Shown here: positions 46,182 to 54,808 of the stretch, piece by piece | Layout: the number at the start of each line of letters is the position of its first letter | How positions within the stretch are numbered: position 1 is the stretch's first letter | Assembly (NCBI GenBank): GCA_024707205.1 | Contig: JANQAD010000001.1 | Span: forward strand, 124,001-188,000 | DNA length: 64,000 nucleotides | Source: Demequina sp. | Lineage (GTDB): Bacteria; Actinomycetota; Actinomycetes; Actinomycetales; Demequinaceae | Reading direction: 5' to 3' | Notes under the pieces: generated by a model | Databases searched by the model: none | What the model was told of the DNA's origin: nothing | What the model saw: only the letters and a program-made list of their open reading frames with translations | Position numbers and translations under genes: made by a program

Positions 46182-47383
46182 ATCGCCTCCCGCGAGGAGA
46201 CGACGGAGAGGCGCTGCCGCACGAGTCGCACCTGCTCCCCGGTCGAATTCGTTGCGCCGAAGGGCGTCGCGAGCACCAGGCAAGCTCCGCCTTGCGCCCA
46301 CCGGTCATCGCTCCAGTCCTCCACGCGCAACTCAACAGAGCGGGTGTAGTGGTTCAGTGCCCCGCGGAATGCGCCATCGAAACCGGGCCGCCAATGCTTC
46401 CACGCGACCACGCCCTCGCCCATGAGGATGACCGCCTCCGGAGCGAGCGTGTTGACGACACCGGCGAGCGCCCGCCCGAAGGTGCGTCCAGCGTCCGCGA
46501 AGATCTCGCGCGCAGTCCCATCCTCGGCGTCGGCGAGTGAGCGCAAGGCGTCGGCGGAGGCGTTCGGACCTACGAGGCCAACCTGCACGGCCCGATCGAG
46601 CAGGGCCTGCTCGCCTATTTGAGACTCCAAGCACCCGCGATTGCCGCAATGGCAGGGCGGGCCGTCCGCCGCGACCGGAACGTGGCCAATCTCTCCCGCT
46701 GCGCCCGCGTATCCGCGGCGAATGGTCCCGTCGAGCACGAGCCCTGCACCTACGCCCGTGCCGATGGTGACCACTAGCACGTCCTCGAAGCCTTGCGCGG
46801 AGCCGTAGATGAGCTGGGTGAGTGCTACCGCATTGACGTTGTTGTCGACGAGCACGGGAAGGCCAAGGGTGCTGCGCAGTTCGCGACCGAGCGGCACTCC
46901 AGTCCAGGCGAGTTGGGTGGAGTCGACGACGCCCGCTTCCGGATCGGCGACGGTCCCGGGGACGCCGACACCGACTCCGAGAATGTGACGCTCGCTGCCC
47001 GTGGCGATGAAGCGCTTCACGTGCTCCGCGAGCACGCTGACCGCGTCGCGCGAGTCCGCGGCGAACGGCTCGCTCACGGATCGCACGACGGTGCCGTCGA
47101 TTCGAACCTCAACAGCGACGAGGTGGTCCGCAGCCACCTTGACGCCAATCGCCGTGCCCACGTCCACGCTGAGCTGGAGGCGCATGGCGCGGCGGCCGCC
47201 ACTCGAATCGGCGTGGCCTGCCTCGTGGATAAGGCCCTCGCGGAGCAGGTCCTTGACGAGCTGCGTGATGAGCGCGGGAGAGACACCGAGGATGTCTGAC
47301 AACTCGATCCTGGAGAGCGCACCGCGGGCGCCCAACTGCGCCAAGATCGCGGAGCGGTTGACGTCCGCGTGGGTCGTCGTCAT
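46178..47383 (-). CDS. ROK family transcriptional regulator
   Basis: The 401-residue protein has an N-terminal winged helix-turn-helix (SRIELSDILGVSPALITQLVKDLLREGLI) and a ROK sugar-kinase-like domain. It keeps the GTGVGAGLVLDG phosphate loop and the zinc signature GHVPVAADGPPCHCGNRGCLE. The DNA-binding domain suggests a NagC/XylR-type repressor, although the ATP-binding residues look intact, so kinase activity cannot be excluded. It is the first gene of the ROK-malF-malG-binding protein unit. A palindrome over its promoter could be its own operator. Confidence 0.88.
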   Translation of the reverse strand: MTTTHADVNRSAILAQLGARGALSRIELSDILGVSPALITQLVKDLLREGLIHEAGHADSSGGRRAMRLQLSVDVGTAIGVKVAADHLVAVEVRIDGTVVRSVSEPFAADSRDAVSVLAEHVKRFIATGSERHILGVGVGVPGTVADPEAGVVDSTQLAWTGVPLGRELRSTLGLPVLVDNNVNAVALTQLIYGSAQGFEDVLVVTIGTGVGAGLVLDGTIRRGYAGAAGEIGHVPVAADGPPCHCGNRGCLESQIGEQALLDRAVQVGLVGPNASADALRSLADAEDGTAREIFADAGRTFGRALAGVVNTLAPEAVILMGEGVVAWKHWRPGFDGAFRGALNHYTRSVELRVEDWSDDRWAQGGACLVLATPFGATNSTGEQVRLVRQRLSVVSSREAM

Positions 47384-47419
47384 GAGGAACCTCGGTGTTC
47401 CGCATCGCAACTGGATGCT

Positions 47420-47479
47420 GTGTATCGATTAACTTCAGAACTAAAACAAGTTCTACAGGTGGTTTCAGAGACGCGTCAA
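47420..47479 (-). promoter_or_regulatory. Promoter of the ROK-transporter unit with two operators
   Basis: On the minus strand TTGACG (47474-47479) and TAGAAC (47450-47455) are spaced 18 bases. The palindrome AGAACT-N6-AGTTCT (47437-47454) overlaps the -10. Three bases further, GTTAATCGATACAC (47420-47433) has the LacI-family central CG and recurs before the GH13 gene. The simplest reading is dual control by the ROK protein and the LacI protein encoded nearby. The rest of the 126-base gap holds nothing else. Confidence 0.65.
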
Positions 47480-47509
47480 GCGCAACTTGGTCACGATTTG
47501 GATACGGGC

Positions 47510-48546
47510 TCAGGACTGAGCGGGTGCCGCGACAGAATCCCGCTCGACGACGGTGGCGGGCAGCACCGTGACCTCCTCCGGCTGCTCGGAGGCGAGCAGC
47601 GACACCAGCCGGCGAGCCGCGAGTTCGCCCTTCTCCACGATGGGCTGGGCCACGGTGGTCAGCGCTGGCACGGCGTGCCGAGCGGCCTCGAGATCATCGA
47701 AGCCTGTGACGGAGAGCTGACCGGGCACGCTTACGCCCGCCAGCGCGGCCGCCTTCATCACTCCCAAGGCGATCTCGTCGCTGAAGGCCACGATGGCCGT
47801 CGGTCCCGCCGCCCACAATCGCTCGAAGGCCACCAGTCCGCCCGCCTCAGAGCTCGGCACCTCGGCCACCGTCAGGCACTCTCCCCGGCCTCGATCCCGG
47901 CATCGCCGAGAGCGTCGAGCACCCCGTCCATGCGGTGCCGCATCGCTCCCTGCCATGCGTCCCGCCCGCCGGGCTCACCCGTCTCGATGCCGGCCACCCC
48001 AAAGCGACGGTGACCGAGCCGCGCGAGACGCCCAACGAGGTCGCGCATTGCCGCGCGCTCGTCGACCGCCACGAGCGGGATCCCGGGAATCGGATCGGAG
48101 TCGACGAGCACGAGGGGAGCGTGCCTCGCGCGAAGAGACGCAACCTCGGTGCGTTCGGCAACCAGACCCACGACGATGAAGCCGTCGGCGGCGGCCTCGG
48201 CGATGGCGGTGCCGCTGAGCCCGTCCGCGGGCGGCACGAGCAGCAGCATGAGGCCGTTCTCCCTGCACACCCTGCCGACGCCCTTGACGAACCGTGGGTA
48301 GTAGGAGTTCTCGAACGCGTCGTCCACTGACTGCGGGAGCACGAGGCCAACTGTGTCGGTGCGGCCGCGGCGCAGCGCCCTCGCGGACCAGTCGCGCACG
48401 TATCCCAACTCGCGCGCGCAGGCCTGAATGCGTTCGAGCGTCTCTGCGGTGAGCCGACTGGGCTGCGTGTACGCATAGGACACCGCCGCAGTCGAGACGC
48501 CCGCGCGCTCCGCGACGTCTCTCATCGTCACCCGAGAACCGCTCAT
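47510..48546 (-). CDS. LacI family repressor of the alpha-glucoside operon, frameshifted
   Basis: The N-terminal part starts MSGSRVTMRDVAERAGVSTAAVSYAYTQPSRLT, a LacI helix-turn-helix, and runs through the effector domain to DALGDAGIEAGE. After a shift near 47880-47890 the protein continues in another frame as CLTVAEVPSSEAGGLVAFERLW through FDDLEAARHAVPALTTV to VAAPAQS. Corrected length is about 345 residues. Both halves show normal LacI conservation, so a sequence error is likely. The ATG overlaps the GH13 stop as ATGA. It is the likely reader of the operator repeated at 47420 and 50197. Confidence 0.82.
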
Positions 48547-50189
48547 TGAAGCTCCACATAGACGGCAGCGTCGGGCACAATCCTGCCAGCCGGCGTCGGA
48601 ATCGACGACAACACAACGGTGCCTCTCACTGGGCTCTCCACCTCTTCGTCCGAGACGTTCACCACACACGCAGCCCCTCCCCGCCGGAACGCGAGCACCC
48701 CAGGCGGCGCCTCGATCCACCGCAATGGCTCGTCTGACGCGAAGTACCTCTTGCGCGCCTCCACTGCCGCCGCGTAGGTGGCGAACACCGAACCGGGATC
48801 TTCTTGCTCGTCGAATGCACAGTAGCGCGCGAAACTCGCTGGCTGCGGTAGCCAGGCCGACGCTGCGGTCGCCGTTGCGGAGAAGCCGAGGTTCGGCCGG
48901 TCCCGGCTCCAGGGCAGCGGCACGCGACAGCCGTCCCTGCCGAATTCGGTTCCGCCGGAGCGGAACCAGATCGGATCCTGCCGCGTGCTCGGATCCATGT
49001 CGAGCACCTCGGGAAGGCCGAGTTCCTCCCCCTGGAAGAGGTACACAGTTCCAGGAAGCGCGAGTTGCAAGAGTGCGGCGGCGCGAGAGCGCCGCAGTCC
49101 GAGTTCGAGGTCCACGGGTCCGCGCCTCCTCGCTGCGGCGATCAAGTCCGAGGGGTCGGGCTCCCCTAGCTCGATCGCCTGCCCATATCGGGTCGCGACA
49201 CGGTGCACGTCGTGGTTTGAGAGCGCCCACGCTGGTCCCGCGCCGTCTCCGGCCAACGCGAGCGAGCGGTCGATCGCGGCCCGCAGGGACGGCGCATGCC
49301 ACGGCTGCAGCAGCAGATCGAAGGAGAAGGCCTGGTGGAACTCGTCCGGCTCCAGATATCTGGCGAGCGCGGCGTCGGTCACCCACACCTCTCCCACCCA
49401 GTAGCGCGGGCCGTCGGGCACGCCGTCTCCGAGGGAGCGCCACCGCCGGATGATGTCGTGCACGCCAGGCTGGTCCCACGCAGGGTGGGTGTCGGCGCCA
49501 TCAACCACATCGGACAGCTCAGGGGCCTTCGCCATCCCGTGGGCGACGTCGACCCTGAAGCCCGCGACTCCCCTGTCGAACCAGAACCTGAGCATTTCGT
49601 CGAAGTGCGCGACGACCTCCCGGTTGGCCCAGTTGAGGTCCGGCTGCGTCGGATCGAAGAGATGCAAGTACCACTGGCCCAGACTCCCGTCCGGCTCCGT
49701 CACGCGGCTCCACGCTCCCCCGCCGAACACCGACTGATAGTTCGTTGGCGGCAGCGCCCCGCCCGCGCCGCGGCCGTCCGCGAAGTGGAAGCGGGCCCGC
49801 TCTGGGCTACCAGGCTCCGCCGCCAGTGCGGCCCTGAACCACTCGTGGTCGGACGAACAATGGTTGGCGACCATGTCCATGAGGATGCGGATGCCCCGCT
49901 CTCGAGCCTGCTCGACGAGGGTGTCGAAGTCGTTGAGATCGCCGTAGTCGGCATCGATCGCGAAGTAGTCTGCGATGTCGTACCCGTGGTCTCGCTGAGG
50001 GCTTGCGTAGCAGGGGTTGAGCCAGATCGCATCGACTCCGAGCGACGCGAGGTAGTCGAGTCGGCTCACAAGCCCACGAAGGTCTCCGATGCCGTCTCCG
50101 TCCGCATCTGCGAACGACCGCAGGTACACCTGATAGACGACCGCGCCGTGCCACCAAGGTGCAGCGTCCGCGCCGAATGTCACCGTCAT
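48543..50189 (-). CDS. GH13 family alpha-glucosidase
   Basis: The 548-residue intracellular enzyme belongs to the oligo-1,6-glucosidase/alpha-glucosidase branch of GH13. The four conserved regions are present: DMVANHCS (105-112), GFRVDVAH with nucleophile D214, VGEVW with acid/base E267 and SNHDVHR with D327. No secretion signal is visible. It is the first gene of the operon (GH13, LacI, then ROK, transporter, GH15-like, GH31). A LacI-type operator lies eight bases before the ATG, and no good ribosome-binding site is seen, so the message may have a very short leader. Preference between alpha-1,4 and alpha-1,6 bonds is unclear. Confidence 0.92.
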   Translation of the reverse strand: MTVTFGADAAPWWHGAVVYQVYLRSFADADGDGIGDLRGLVSRLDYLASLGVDAIWLNPCYASPQRDHGYDIADYFAIDADYGDLNDFDTLVEQARERGIRILMDMVANHCSSDHEWFRAALAAEPGSPERARFHFADGRGAGGALPPTNYQSVFGGGAWSRVTEPDGSLGQWYLHLFDPTQPDLNWANREVVAHFDEMLRFWFDRGVAGFRVDVAHGMAKAPELSDVVDGADTHPAWDQPGVHDIIRRWRSLGDGVPDGPRYWVGEVWVTDAALARYLEPDEFHQAFSFDLLLQPWHAPSLRAAIDRSLALAGDGAGPAWALSNHDVHRVATRYGQAIELGEPDPSDLIAAARRRGPVDLELGLRRSRAAALLQLALPGTVYLFQGEELGLPEVLDMDPSTRQDPIWFRSGGTEFGRDGCRVPLPWSRDRPNLGFSATATAASAWLPQPASFARYCAFDEQEDPGSVFATYAAAVEARKRYFASDEPLRWIEAPPGVLAFRRGGAACVVNVSDEEVESPVRGTVVLSSIPTPAGRIVPDAAVYVELQ

Positions 50190-50196
50190 GTCGCCA

Positions 50197-50221
50197 GTGT
50201 ATCGATTAACAAGCCTATGTA
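50197..50221 (-). promoter_or_regulatory. GH13 promoter -10 and LacI-type operator
   Basis: A TACATA element on the minus strand (50216-50221) is followed by GTTAATCGATACAC (50197-50210), identical over 14 bases to the operator before the ROK gene. The layout, operator just downstream of the -10, is the same at both places. No convincing -35 element was found. Confidence 0.55.
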
Positions 50222-50252
50222 ATCGCCGCATCGAGAGCAGGAGAATGCGCAC

Positions 50253-50284
50253 GAGGGCGGCCCTGGTTCCCCAGGACCGCCCTC
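50253..50284 (-). terminator. pnp terminator hairpin
   Basis: GAGGGCGG-c-CCTGG pairs with CCAGG-a-CCGCCCTC around a TTCC loop, with one mismatch. It starts 18 bases past the pnp stop and lies before the GH13 promoter, so it separates the backbone from the sugar operon. Confidence 0.75.
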
Positions 50285-50301
50285 TTGCGTGAAGCGTGAG
50301 G

Positions 50302-52551
50302 CTACGCCTCGACGGACTCCGCCACAGCGTCGCCCTCAACCCCAGCGTCGCCGCCAGCCGCAGCGTCGGCCGTGCCCTCCTCGACAACGCCGAGCGAGAG
50401 CTTGCCGCGCGGGTCGACCTCGGTGATCTCAACCTGGATCTTCTGGCCAACGGCGAGGACGTCCTCGACGTTCTCCACTCGCGCGCCGCCGACGAGCTTG
50501 CGGATCTGCGAGATGTGCAGCAGGCCGTCCTTGCCGGGGGTGAGCGAGATGAACGCGCCGAACGCGACCGTCTTCACGACGGTGCCGACGAAGCGCTCGC
50601 CGATCTCGGGGACGTGCGGGTTGGCGATCGCGTTGACCGCCGCGCGCGCGGCCTCCGCCGACGGGCCGTCGGTGGCGCCGATGTACACGGTGCCGTCGTC
50701 CTCGATGGAGATGTCCGCACCCGTGTCGTCCTGGATCTGGTTGATCATCTTGCCCTTCGGGCCAATGACCTCGCCGATCTTGTCGACCGGGATCTTCACC
50801 GCGATGACGCGAGGAGCGAAGGGGCTCATCTCGTCGGGCGTGCTGATCGCCTGCTCCATCACCCCAAGGATGTGGATGCGCGCGTCGTGCGCCTGCTGCA
50901 GGGCACCGGCGAGCACCGAGGCGGGGATGCCGTCGAGCTTGGTGTCCAGCTGGATGGCGGTAACGAACTCGCGGGTACCGGCGACCTTGAAGTCCATGTC
51001 GCCGAACGCGTCCTCCGCACCAAGGATGTCGGTGAGCGCCGCATAGCGGGTCTCGCCGTCAACGGTGTCGGACACGAGGCCCATGGCGATGCCCGCGACC
51101 GGGGCCTTGAGCGGCACACCGGCGTTGAGCAGCGCGAGCGTCGAGGCGCACACGGAGCCCATGGACGTGGAGCCGTTGGACCCCAGCGCCTCGGACACCT
51201 GACGGATCGCGTAGGGGAAGTCCTCGCGGCTCGGGAGCACCGGAACCAGCGCACGCTCGGCGAGCGCTCCGTGGCCGATCTCGCGACGCTTGGGGCTTCC
51301 AACGCGACCGGTCTCACCCGTCGAGAACGGCGGGAAGTTGTAGTGGTGCATGTAGCGCTTGTGCTTCTCGGGGTTGAAGGAGTCGATCTGCTGCTCCATC
51401 TTGAGCATGTTCAGCGTGGTGACGCCAAGGATCTGGGTCTCGCCACGCTCGAACAGCGCAGAACCGTGCACGCGCGGAATCACGGCAACCTCGGCGCTCA
51501 GCGGACGGATGTCCTTGAGGCCACGGCCGTCGATGCGCACGCCGTCCTTGAGGATGCGCTGGCGCACCTGCTTCTTGGTGAGCGAGCGAACAGCGGCGCT
51601 GATCTCGCCCTCGCGGCCGGCGAACTGCTCGTCGAGCTGCGTGTGTGCGTTGGCCTTGAGCTCGTCAAGGCGGTTCTCGCGCTCCTGCTTGTCGGCGATG
51701 GTGAGCGCCTGCGCGAGGTCACTCTCGATGGCGCCGGAGACCGCGGACAGCACGTCGTCCTGGTAGTCCAGGAAGCGCGGGAACTCGCGGGTCTCCTTGG
51801 CGGACTGCTCGGCGAGGCGGATCTGCGCCTCGCACAGCGCGCGGATGAAGGGCTTCGAGGCCTCGAGGCCCTCGGCCACGACGGCCTCCGTGGGGGCGGT
51901 GGCGCCCTCGGCGACGAGCTGGAACGAGTCGTCGGTGGCCTCGGCCTCGACCATCATGATCGCGACGTCGTCACCCGCGATACGACCGGCAACGACCATG
52001 TCGAAGACGGCCCGCTCCTTCTGCGAGTACTTGGGGAACGCGACCCACTGGTCGTCGATGAGCGCGATGCGCACGCCGCCAATGGGGCCGGTGAACGGCA
52101 GGCCGGCGATCTGGGTGGACGCGGAGGCCGCGTTGATCGCGAGGGTGTCGTATGCGTCGTCGGGGTCGATGGCGAGCACCGTGATGACGACCTGGACCTC
52201 GTTGCGGAGGCCAGAGACGAACGTGGGGCGCAGCGGCCGGTCGATGAGACGGCACGTGAGGATCGCGTCGGTCGACGGGCGACCCTCGCGGCGGAAGAAC
52301 GAGCCGGGGATTTTTCCGGCGGCGTACGAGCGCTCCTCGACGTCAACCGTCAGGGGGAAGAAGTCAAAGCCCTCGCGAGGGCTCTTGCCCGCCGTGGTGG
52401 CGGACAGCAGCATCGTCTCGCCGTCGAGGTAGGCGGCAACCGTGCCTGCGGCCTGCTTGGCGAGGCGGCCCGTCTCGAAACGGACCGTGCGCGTGCCGAA
52501 CTTGCCGTTGTCGATAACGGCCTCGGCGGATTGGATTTCGGGACCTTCCAT
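50302..52551 (-). CDS. pnp: Polyribonucleotide nucleotidyltransferase
   Basis: PNPase degrades RNA 3' to 5' by phosphorolysis and adds heteropolymeric tails in actinobacteria. The 749-residue protein has two RNase PH domains (about 20-230 and 345-570) linked by a helical domain. A KH domain ([21 protein letters not shown]) and an S1 domain ([31 protein letters not shown]) follow, then an Ala/Glu-rich tail. The ATG at 52551 is preceded by GGAG that lies inside a hairpin, consistent with autoregulation as in other bacteria. rpsO lies upstream but is separated by repeats and a divergent small gene. Confidence 0.95.
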   Translation of the reverse strand: MEGPEIQSAEAVIDNGKFGTRTVRFETGRLAKQAAGTVAAYLDGETMLLSATTAGKSPREGFDFFPLTVDVEERSYAAGKIPGSFFRREGRPSTDAILTCRLIDRPLRPTFVSGLRNEVQVVITVLAIDPDDAYDTLAINAASASTQIAGLPFTGPIGGVRIALIDDQWVAFPKYSQKERAVFDMVVAGRIAGDDVAIMMVEAEATDDSFQLVAEGATAPTEAVVAEGLEASKPFIRALCEAQIRLAEQSAKETREFPRFLDYQDDVLSAVSGAIESDLAQALTIADKQERENRLDELKANAHTQLDEQFAGREGEISAAVRSLTKKQVRQRILKDGVRIDGRGLKDIRPLSAEVAVIPRVHGSALFERGETQILGVTTLNMLKMEQQIDSFNPEKHKRYMHHYNFPPFSTGETGRVGSPKRREIGHGALAERALVPVLPSREDFPYAIRQVSEALGSNGSTSMGSVCASTLALLNAGVPLKAPVAGIAMGLVSDTVDGETRYAALTDILGAEDAFGDMDFKVAGTREFVTAIQLDTKLDGIPASVLAGALQQAHDARIHILGVMEQAISTPDEMSPFAPRVIAVKIPVDKIGEVIGPKGKMINQIQDDTGADISIEDDGTVYIGATDGPSAEAARAAVNAIANPHVPEIGERFVGTVVKTVAFGAFISLTPGKDGLLHISQIRKLVGGARVENVEDVLAVGQKIQVEITEVDPRGKLSLGVVEEGTADAAAGGDAGVEGDAVAESVEA

Positions 52552-52561
52552 GTGAAAGGTT

Positions 52562-52581
52562 GCTCCTTTTCGTAAAGGAGC
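52562..52581 (-). promoter_or_regulatory. pnp leader hairpin covering the ribosome-binding site
   Basis: On the minus strand GCTCCTTT and AAAGGAGC form a perfect 8-bp stem with a four-base loop. The GGAG in the 3' arm is the only candidate ribosome-binding site, 11 bases before the pnp ATG, so the stem would hide it. PNPase autoregulates through a leader stem in E. coli; the mechanism here is inferred. Confidence 0.6.
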
Positions 52582-52759
52582 AGGCAGGCAGAACGTCGGC
52601 AAGGGCCTTAAGTGCTGATCGTCAGTCGAAATGCGCGGGAACTGTGGCCCGCTCATCACCACCGAGGATCAGCGTTCAGCCGGCCTGCTGGTGTGTTGTT
52701 GTGGCTCTCAAGCCGCAAAACAGTCTACCAGGAACGCGCTGGCGCGTACCCTAAGCGCC

Positions 52760-53077
52760 ATGCCCAAGCAGCCACAGCTACCTCCGGAGCCTCAGCCGCA
52801 GTACGAAGGATACGAGTGGCTCGCCGGGCGTTGGGGCCGCTCGGGCAATCCTGTTCCGGCTCGCATCGGCGCGATCGCGATGGGCTTGGCTGCGCTCATC
52901 GTCATCGGGTGGACCATTCGCGGGATCCTGCAGGATGCCGGCTGGCTGTTCGTCCTCGTGAGCTTCGCCGTTGCCGCGATCTGCCTGGTGGGCACCAGTT
53001 TCTACCTGGTGGAGGCTCACTTCGCCGCGCGCGCCGCCCGCGAGCAGCAGTCCTTCACCCCCGCCGACGACGACTGA
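52760..53077 (+). CDS. Hypothetical two-helix membrane protein
   Basis: The 105-residue product starts MPKQPQLPPEPQPQYEGYEWLAGRWG. It has two membrane helices (about 36-55 and 61-83) and a charged tail ending in acidic residues. I recognise no named family, although small proteins with this Pro/Gln-rich start are found in actinobacteria. It is divergent from pnp and is followed by the duplicated 128-bp repeat, which may act as its terminator. The open frame extends upstream to 52631, but the ATG at 52760 gives the compact protein and no better start is supported. Confidence 0.65.
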   Translation: MPKQPQLPPEPQPQYEGYEWLAGRWGRSGNPVPARIGAIAMGLAALIVIGWTIRGILQDAGWLFVLVSFAVAAICLVGTSFYLVEAHFAARAAREQQSFTPADDD

Positions 53078-53082
53078 CTGCG

Positions 53083-53210
53083 CCTGGAATGGGTTCCTAG
53101 GTTCACCAAACGCGCATTTGGGCGACCTGAGAGCCCATTTCGGGCGGTAGGGGCGCGGCGGGCCGACGCCAGGGCCGGCTTTCGCACGAAAGCCCGCCAC
53201 AGCGTCGGGC
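53083..53210 (+). repeat. 128-bp structured repeat, copy A
   Basis: Copy A matches copy B at 127 of 128 positions. Its first half folds into a hairpin (53088-53139) with AATGGG../..CCCATT, AGGT/ACCT and CCAAA/TTTGG stems. The second half holds GGCTTTC/GAAAGCC with outer CCGACGC/GCGTCGG arms and ends in the exact 10-mer AGCGTCGGGC (53201-53210). The only difference from copy B changes a C-G pair to T-G, which keeps pairing in a plus-strand RNA. Confidence 0.85.
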
Positions 53211-53237
53211 AATCCCACTCTCACAACTGGCTGCTGG

Positions 53238-53365
53238 CCTGGAATGGGCTCCTAGGTTCACCAAACGCGCATTTGGGCGACCTGAGAGCCCATTTCGGGC
53301 GGTAGGGGCGCGGCGGGCCGACGCCAGGGCCGGCTTTCGCACGAAAGCCCGCCACAGCGTCGGGC
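53238..53365 (+). repeat. 128-bp structured repeat, copy B
   Basis: Copy B is in direct orientation, 27 bases after copy A, giving a period of 155. The first hairpin (53243-53294) has a fully paired nine-base outer stem AATGGGCTC/GAGCCCATT. It also ends in the exact 10-mer (53356-53365). Together the copies fill most of the 373-base gap between the small membrane protein gene and rpsO. Confidence 0.85.
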
Positions 53366-53378
53366 GGGAATGACAACA

Positions 53379-53430
53379 GCCCGGTCGCTCAGCTCCCCCG
53401 GCCCATGGCCAGGGGGCGAGCGGACCGGGC
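53379..53430 (-). terminator. rpsO terminator hairpin
   Basis: GCCCGGTCGCTC (53379-53390) pairs with GAGCGGACCGGGC (53418-53430) with one bulge, and CCCC/GGGG continue inside. It lies 20 bases past the rpsO stop, followed on the minus strand by a modestly T-rich stretch. Confidence 0.7.
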
Positions 53431-53450
53431 CGCGGAGCGCGAGGTTCGCC

Positions 53451-53720
53451 TTAGCGGCGAAGCCCCAGGCGCTCAATGAGCGAGCGGTAACGCTCGATGT
53501 CCACGCGCTGAAGGTAGTTCAGCAGGTTGCGGCGACGACCGACGAGCAGCAGCAGTCCGCGGCGGCTGTGGTGGTCGTGCTTGTGCTCCTTGAGGTGCTC
53601 AGTGAGGTCGGCGATGCGCTTGGTCAGCATCGCGACCTGAACCTCGGGAGAACCGGTGTCGCCCTCGTGGGTGGCGTACTCGGTCATGATGGACTGCTTG
53701 ACTGATGCTTCGAGCGGCAC
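53451..53720 (-). CDS. rpsO: 30S ribosomal protein S15
   Basis: The 89-residue protein is a full-length S15, which binds 16S rRNA in the platform of the small subunit. The conserved [38 protein letters not shown] block and the C-terminal [12 protein letters not shown] are unmistakable. The ATG start is preceded by GAAGGAGA. The gene lies between ribF and pnp as in most actinobacteria, although two 128-bp repeats and a divergent small gene separate it from pnp here. A hairpin terminator follows it. Confidence 0.97.
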   Translation of the reverse strand: MPLEASVKQSIMTEYATHEGDTGSPEVQVAMLTKRIADLTEHLKEHKHDHHSRRGLLLLVGRRRNLLNYLQRVDIERYRSLIERLGLRR

Positions 53721-53830
53721 TGTGTCTCCTTCTTCAAGGTAGTTGCGCGGCGCACCCGGGCCTATTCACCGGGGCACTGGAAACCGCGGCCGTTACACGG
53801 CGAAGATCAATGATACCAGCCGACGCTCGC

Positions 53831-54808
53831 TCAAGCGAGCACGGATCGGCACCACTGCACGTCTTCGGTGAGCGCCGTGATGAGCGCGTCCAACGACCCG
53901 AAGTCGAGCATCGGCCTGCGCCACGCGACGAGGTCCAGGGTCACCTCGGCCCCGTAGAGGTCGAGCCCCTCGCGGTCGATGATGAAGGCCTCCACACGCA
54001 GGTCGGTGCCGCCGACGGTGTAGTTGAGTCCCAGCGAAACGGCGGCGGGGAGCGGCTCGCCCAGCACCGCCTCTGCGCCCGGATTGCCGCCAGGGTCCAC
54101 CACCGTGAACCATCCCGCGTACACCCCGTGGCGCGGGATCATCCCGGACTCCACCTCGATGTTCGCCGTGGGGAAGCCGATCTCGCGGCCCAGCTTGTCG
54201 CCATGCACCACGTGTCCACGCAGGCGGTGAGGCCGGCCAAGGACCTCGGCGGCGCCAGGGAGGTCGCCCTTGTCGAGCAGCTCTCGCACCCACGTCGACG
54301 ACCAGCGTCGGCCGGACTCGGAGATGGCGCACGCGTCGTCGACCACCTCTACCGCGAAGCCGTACTGCTCCCCCAACGCGCGCATGGTCTCCACGTCGCC
54401 CGCGTTGCCGCGCCCAAACCGAGTGTCGTGGCCAACGACGACGCAGGCCGCGCGCAGTCCGTCAACGAGGTAGTCGCGAACGAACTCCTCGGGCGTCTGC
54501 AGCGCAAACTCCAGCGTGTACTCGATGACGAGCACGCCATCGAGACCCGTGGCCGCTAGTCGCTCCAACCGGTCCACGACGCCGGTCACCAACTCGGGCT
54601 GGTGCGCAGGGTCATGAACCGCCTTGGGATGCGGGTCAAACGTGACCGCGATCGCCACCTGGCCGCGAGAGCGTGCGTCGGCGACCATGCGCTCAAGCAC
54701 GGCCTGATGCCCGCGGTGCACCCCGTCGAAGTTGCCGATCGTGACGATCGCGGGGCCAAGCGTCGGGGGAACCTCAGCGAGGGATCGCCACACAAACATG
54801 GAGTTCAT
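53831..54808 (-). CDS. ribF: Bifunctional riboflavin kinase/FAD synthetase
   Basis: RibF phosphorylates riboflavin to FMN and adenylates FMN to FAD. The 325-residue protein has the N-terminal adenylyltransferase module (TIGNFDGVHRGHQAVL at about 23-38, TFDPHP, VVGHDTRFGRG). The C-terminal kinase module contains GREIGFPTANIE and GVYAGWFTV. Length is normal. Its ATG overlaps the acyltransferase stop by four bases; that acyltransferase is inserted between truB and ribF, which are usually adjacent. No FMN riboswitch is visible. Confidence 0.95.
   Translation of the reverse strand: MNSMFVWRSLAEVPPTLGPAIVTIGNFDGVHRGHQAVLERMVADARSRGQVAIAVTFDPHPKAVHDPAHQPELVTGVVDRLERLAATGLDGVLVIEYTLEFALQTPEEFVRDYLVDGLRAACVVVGHDTRFGRGNAGDVETMRALGEQYGFAVEVVDDACAISESGRRWSSTWVRELLDKGDLPGAAEVLGRPHRLRGHVVHGDKLGREIGFPTANIEVESGMIPRHGVYAGWFTVVDPGGNPGAEAVLGEPLPAAVSLGLNYTVGGTDLRVEAFIIDREGLDLYGAEVTLDLVAWRRPMLDFGSLDALITALTEDVQWCRSVLA

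Noticed and set aside
50326..50372. Cluster of AGCGTCG-like repeats at the pnp 3' end
   Set aside because: These are imperfect and follow from the Ala/Asp/Gly-rich coding tail of PNPase, so I did not count them as motif copies.
50296..52575. 759-codon plus-strand open frame opposite pnp
   Set aside because: Antisense to the unmistakable PNPase gene; composition is that of a GC-rich shadow frame.
53083..53365. CRISPR array at the tandem repeats
   Set aside because: Only two 128-bp units with a 27-base gap, internal hairpins and no cas genes; unit length is far too long for CRISPR.
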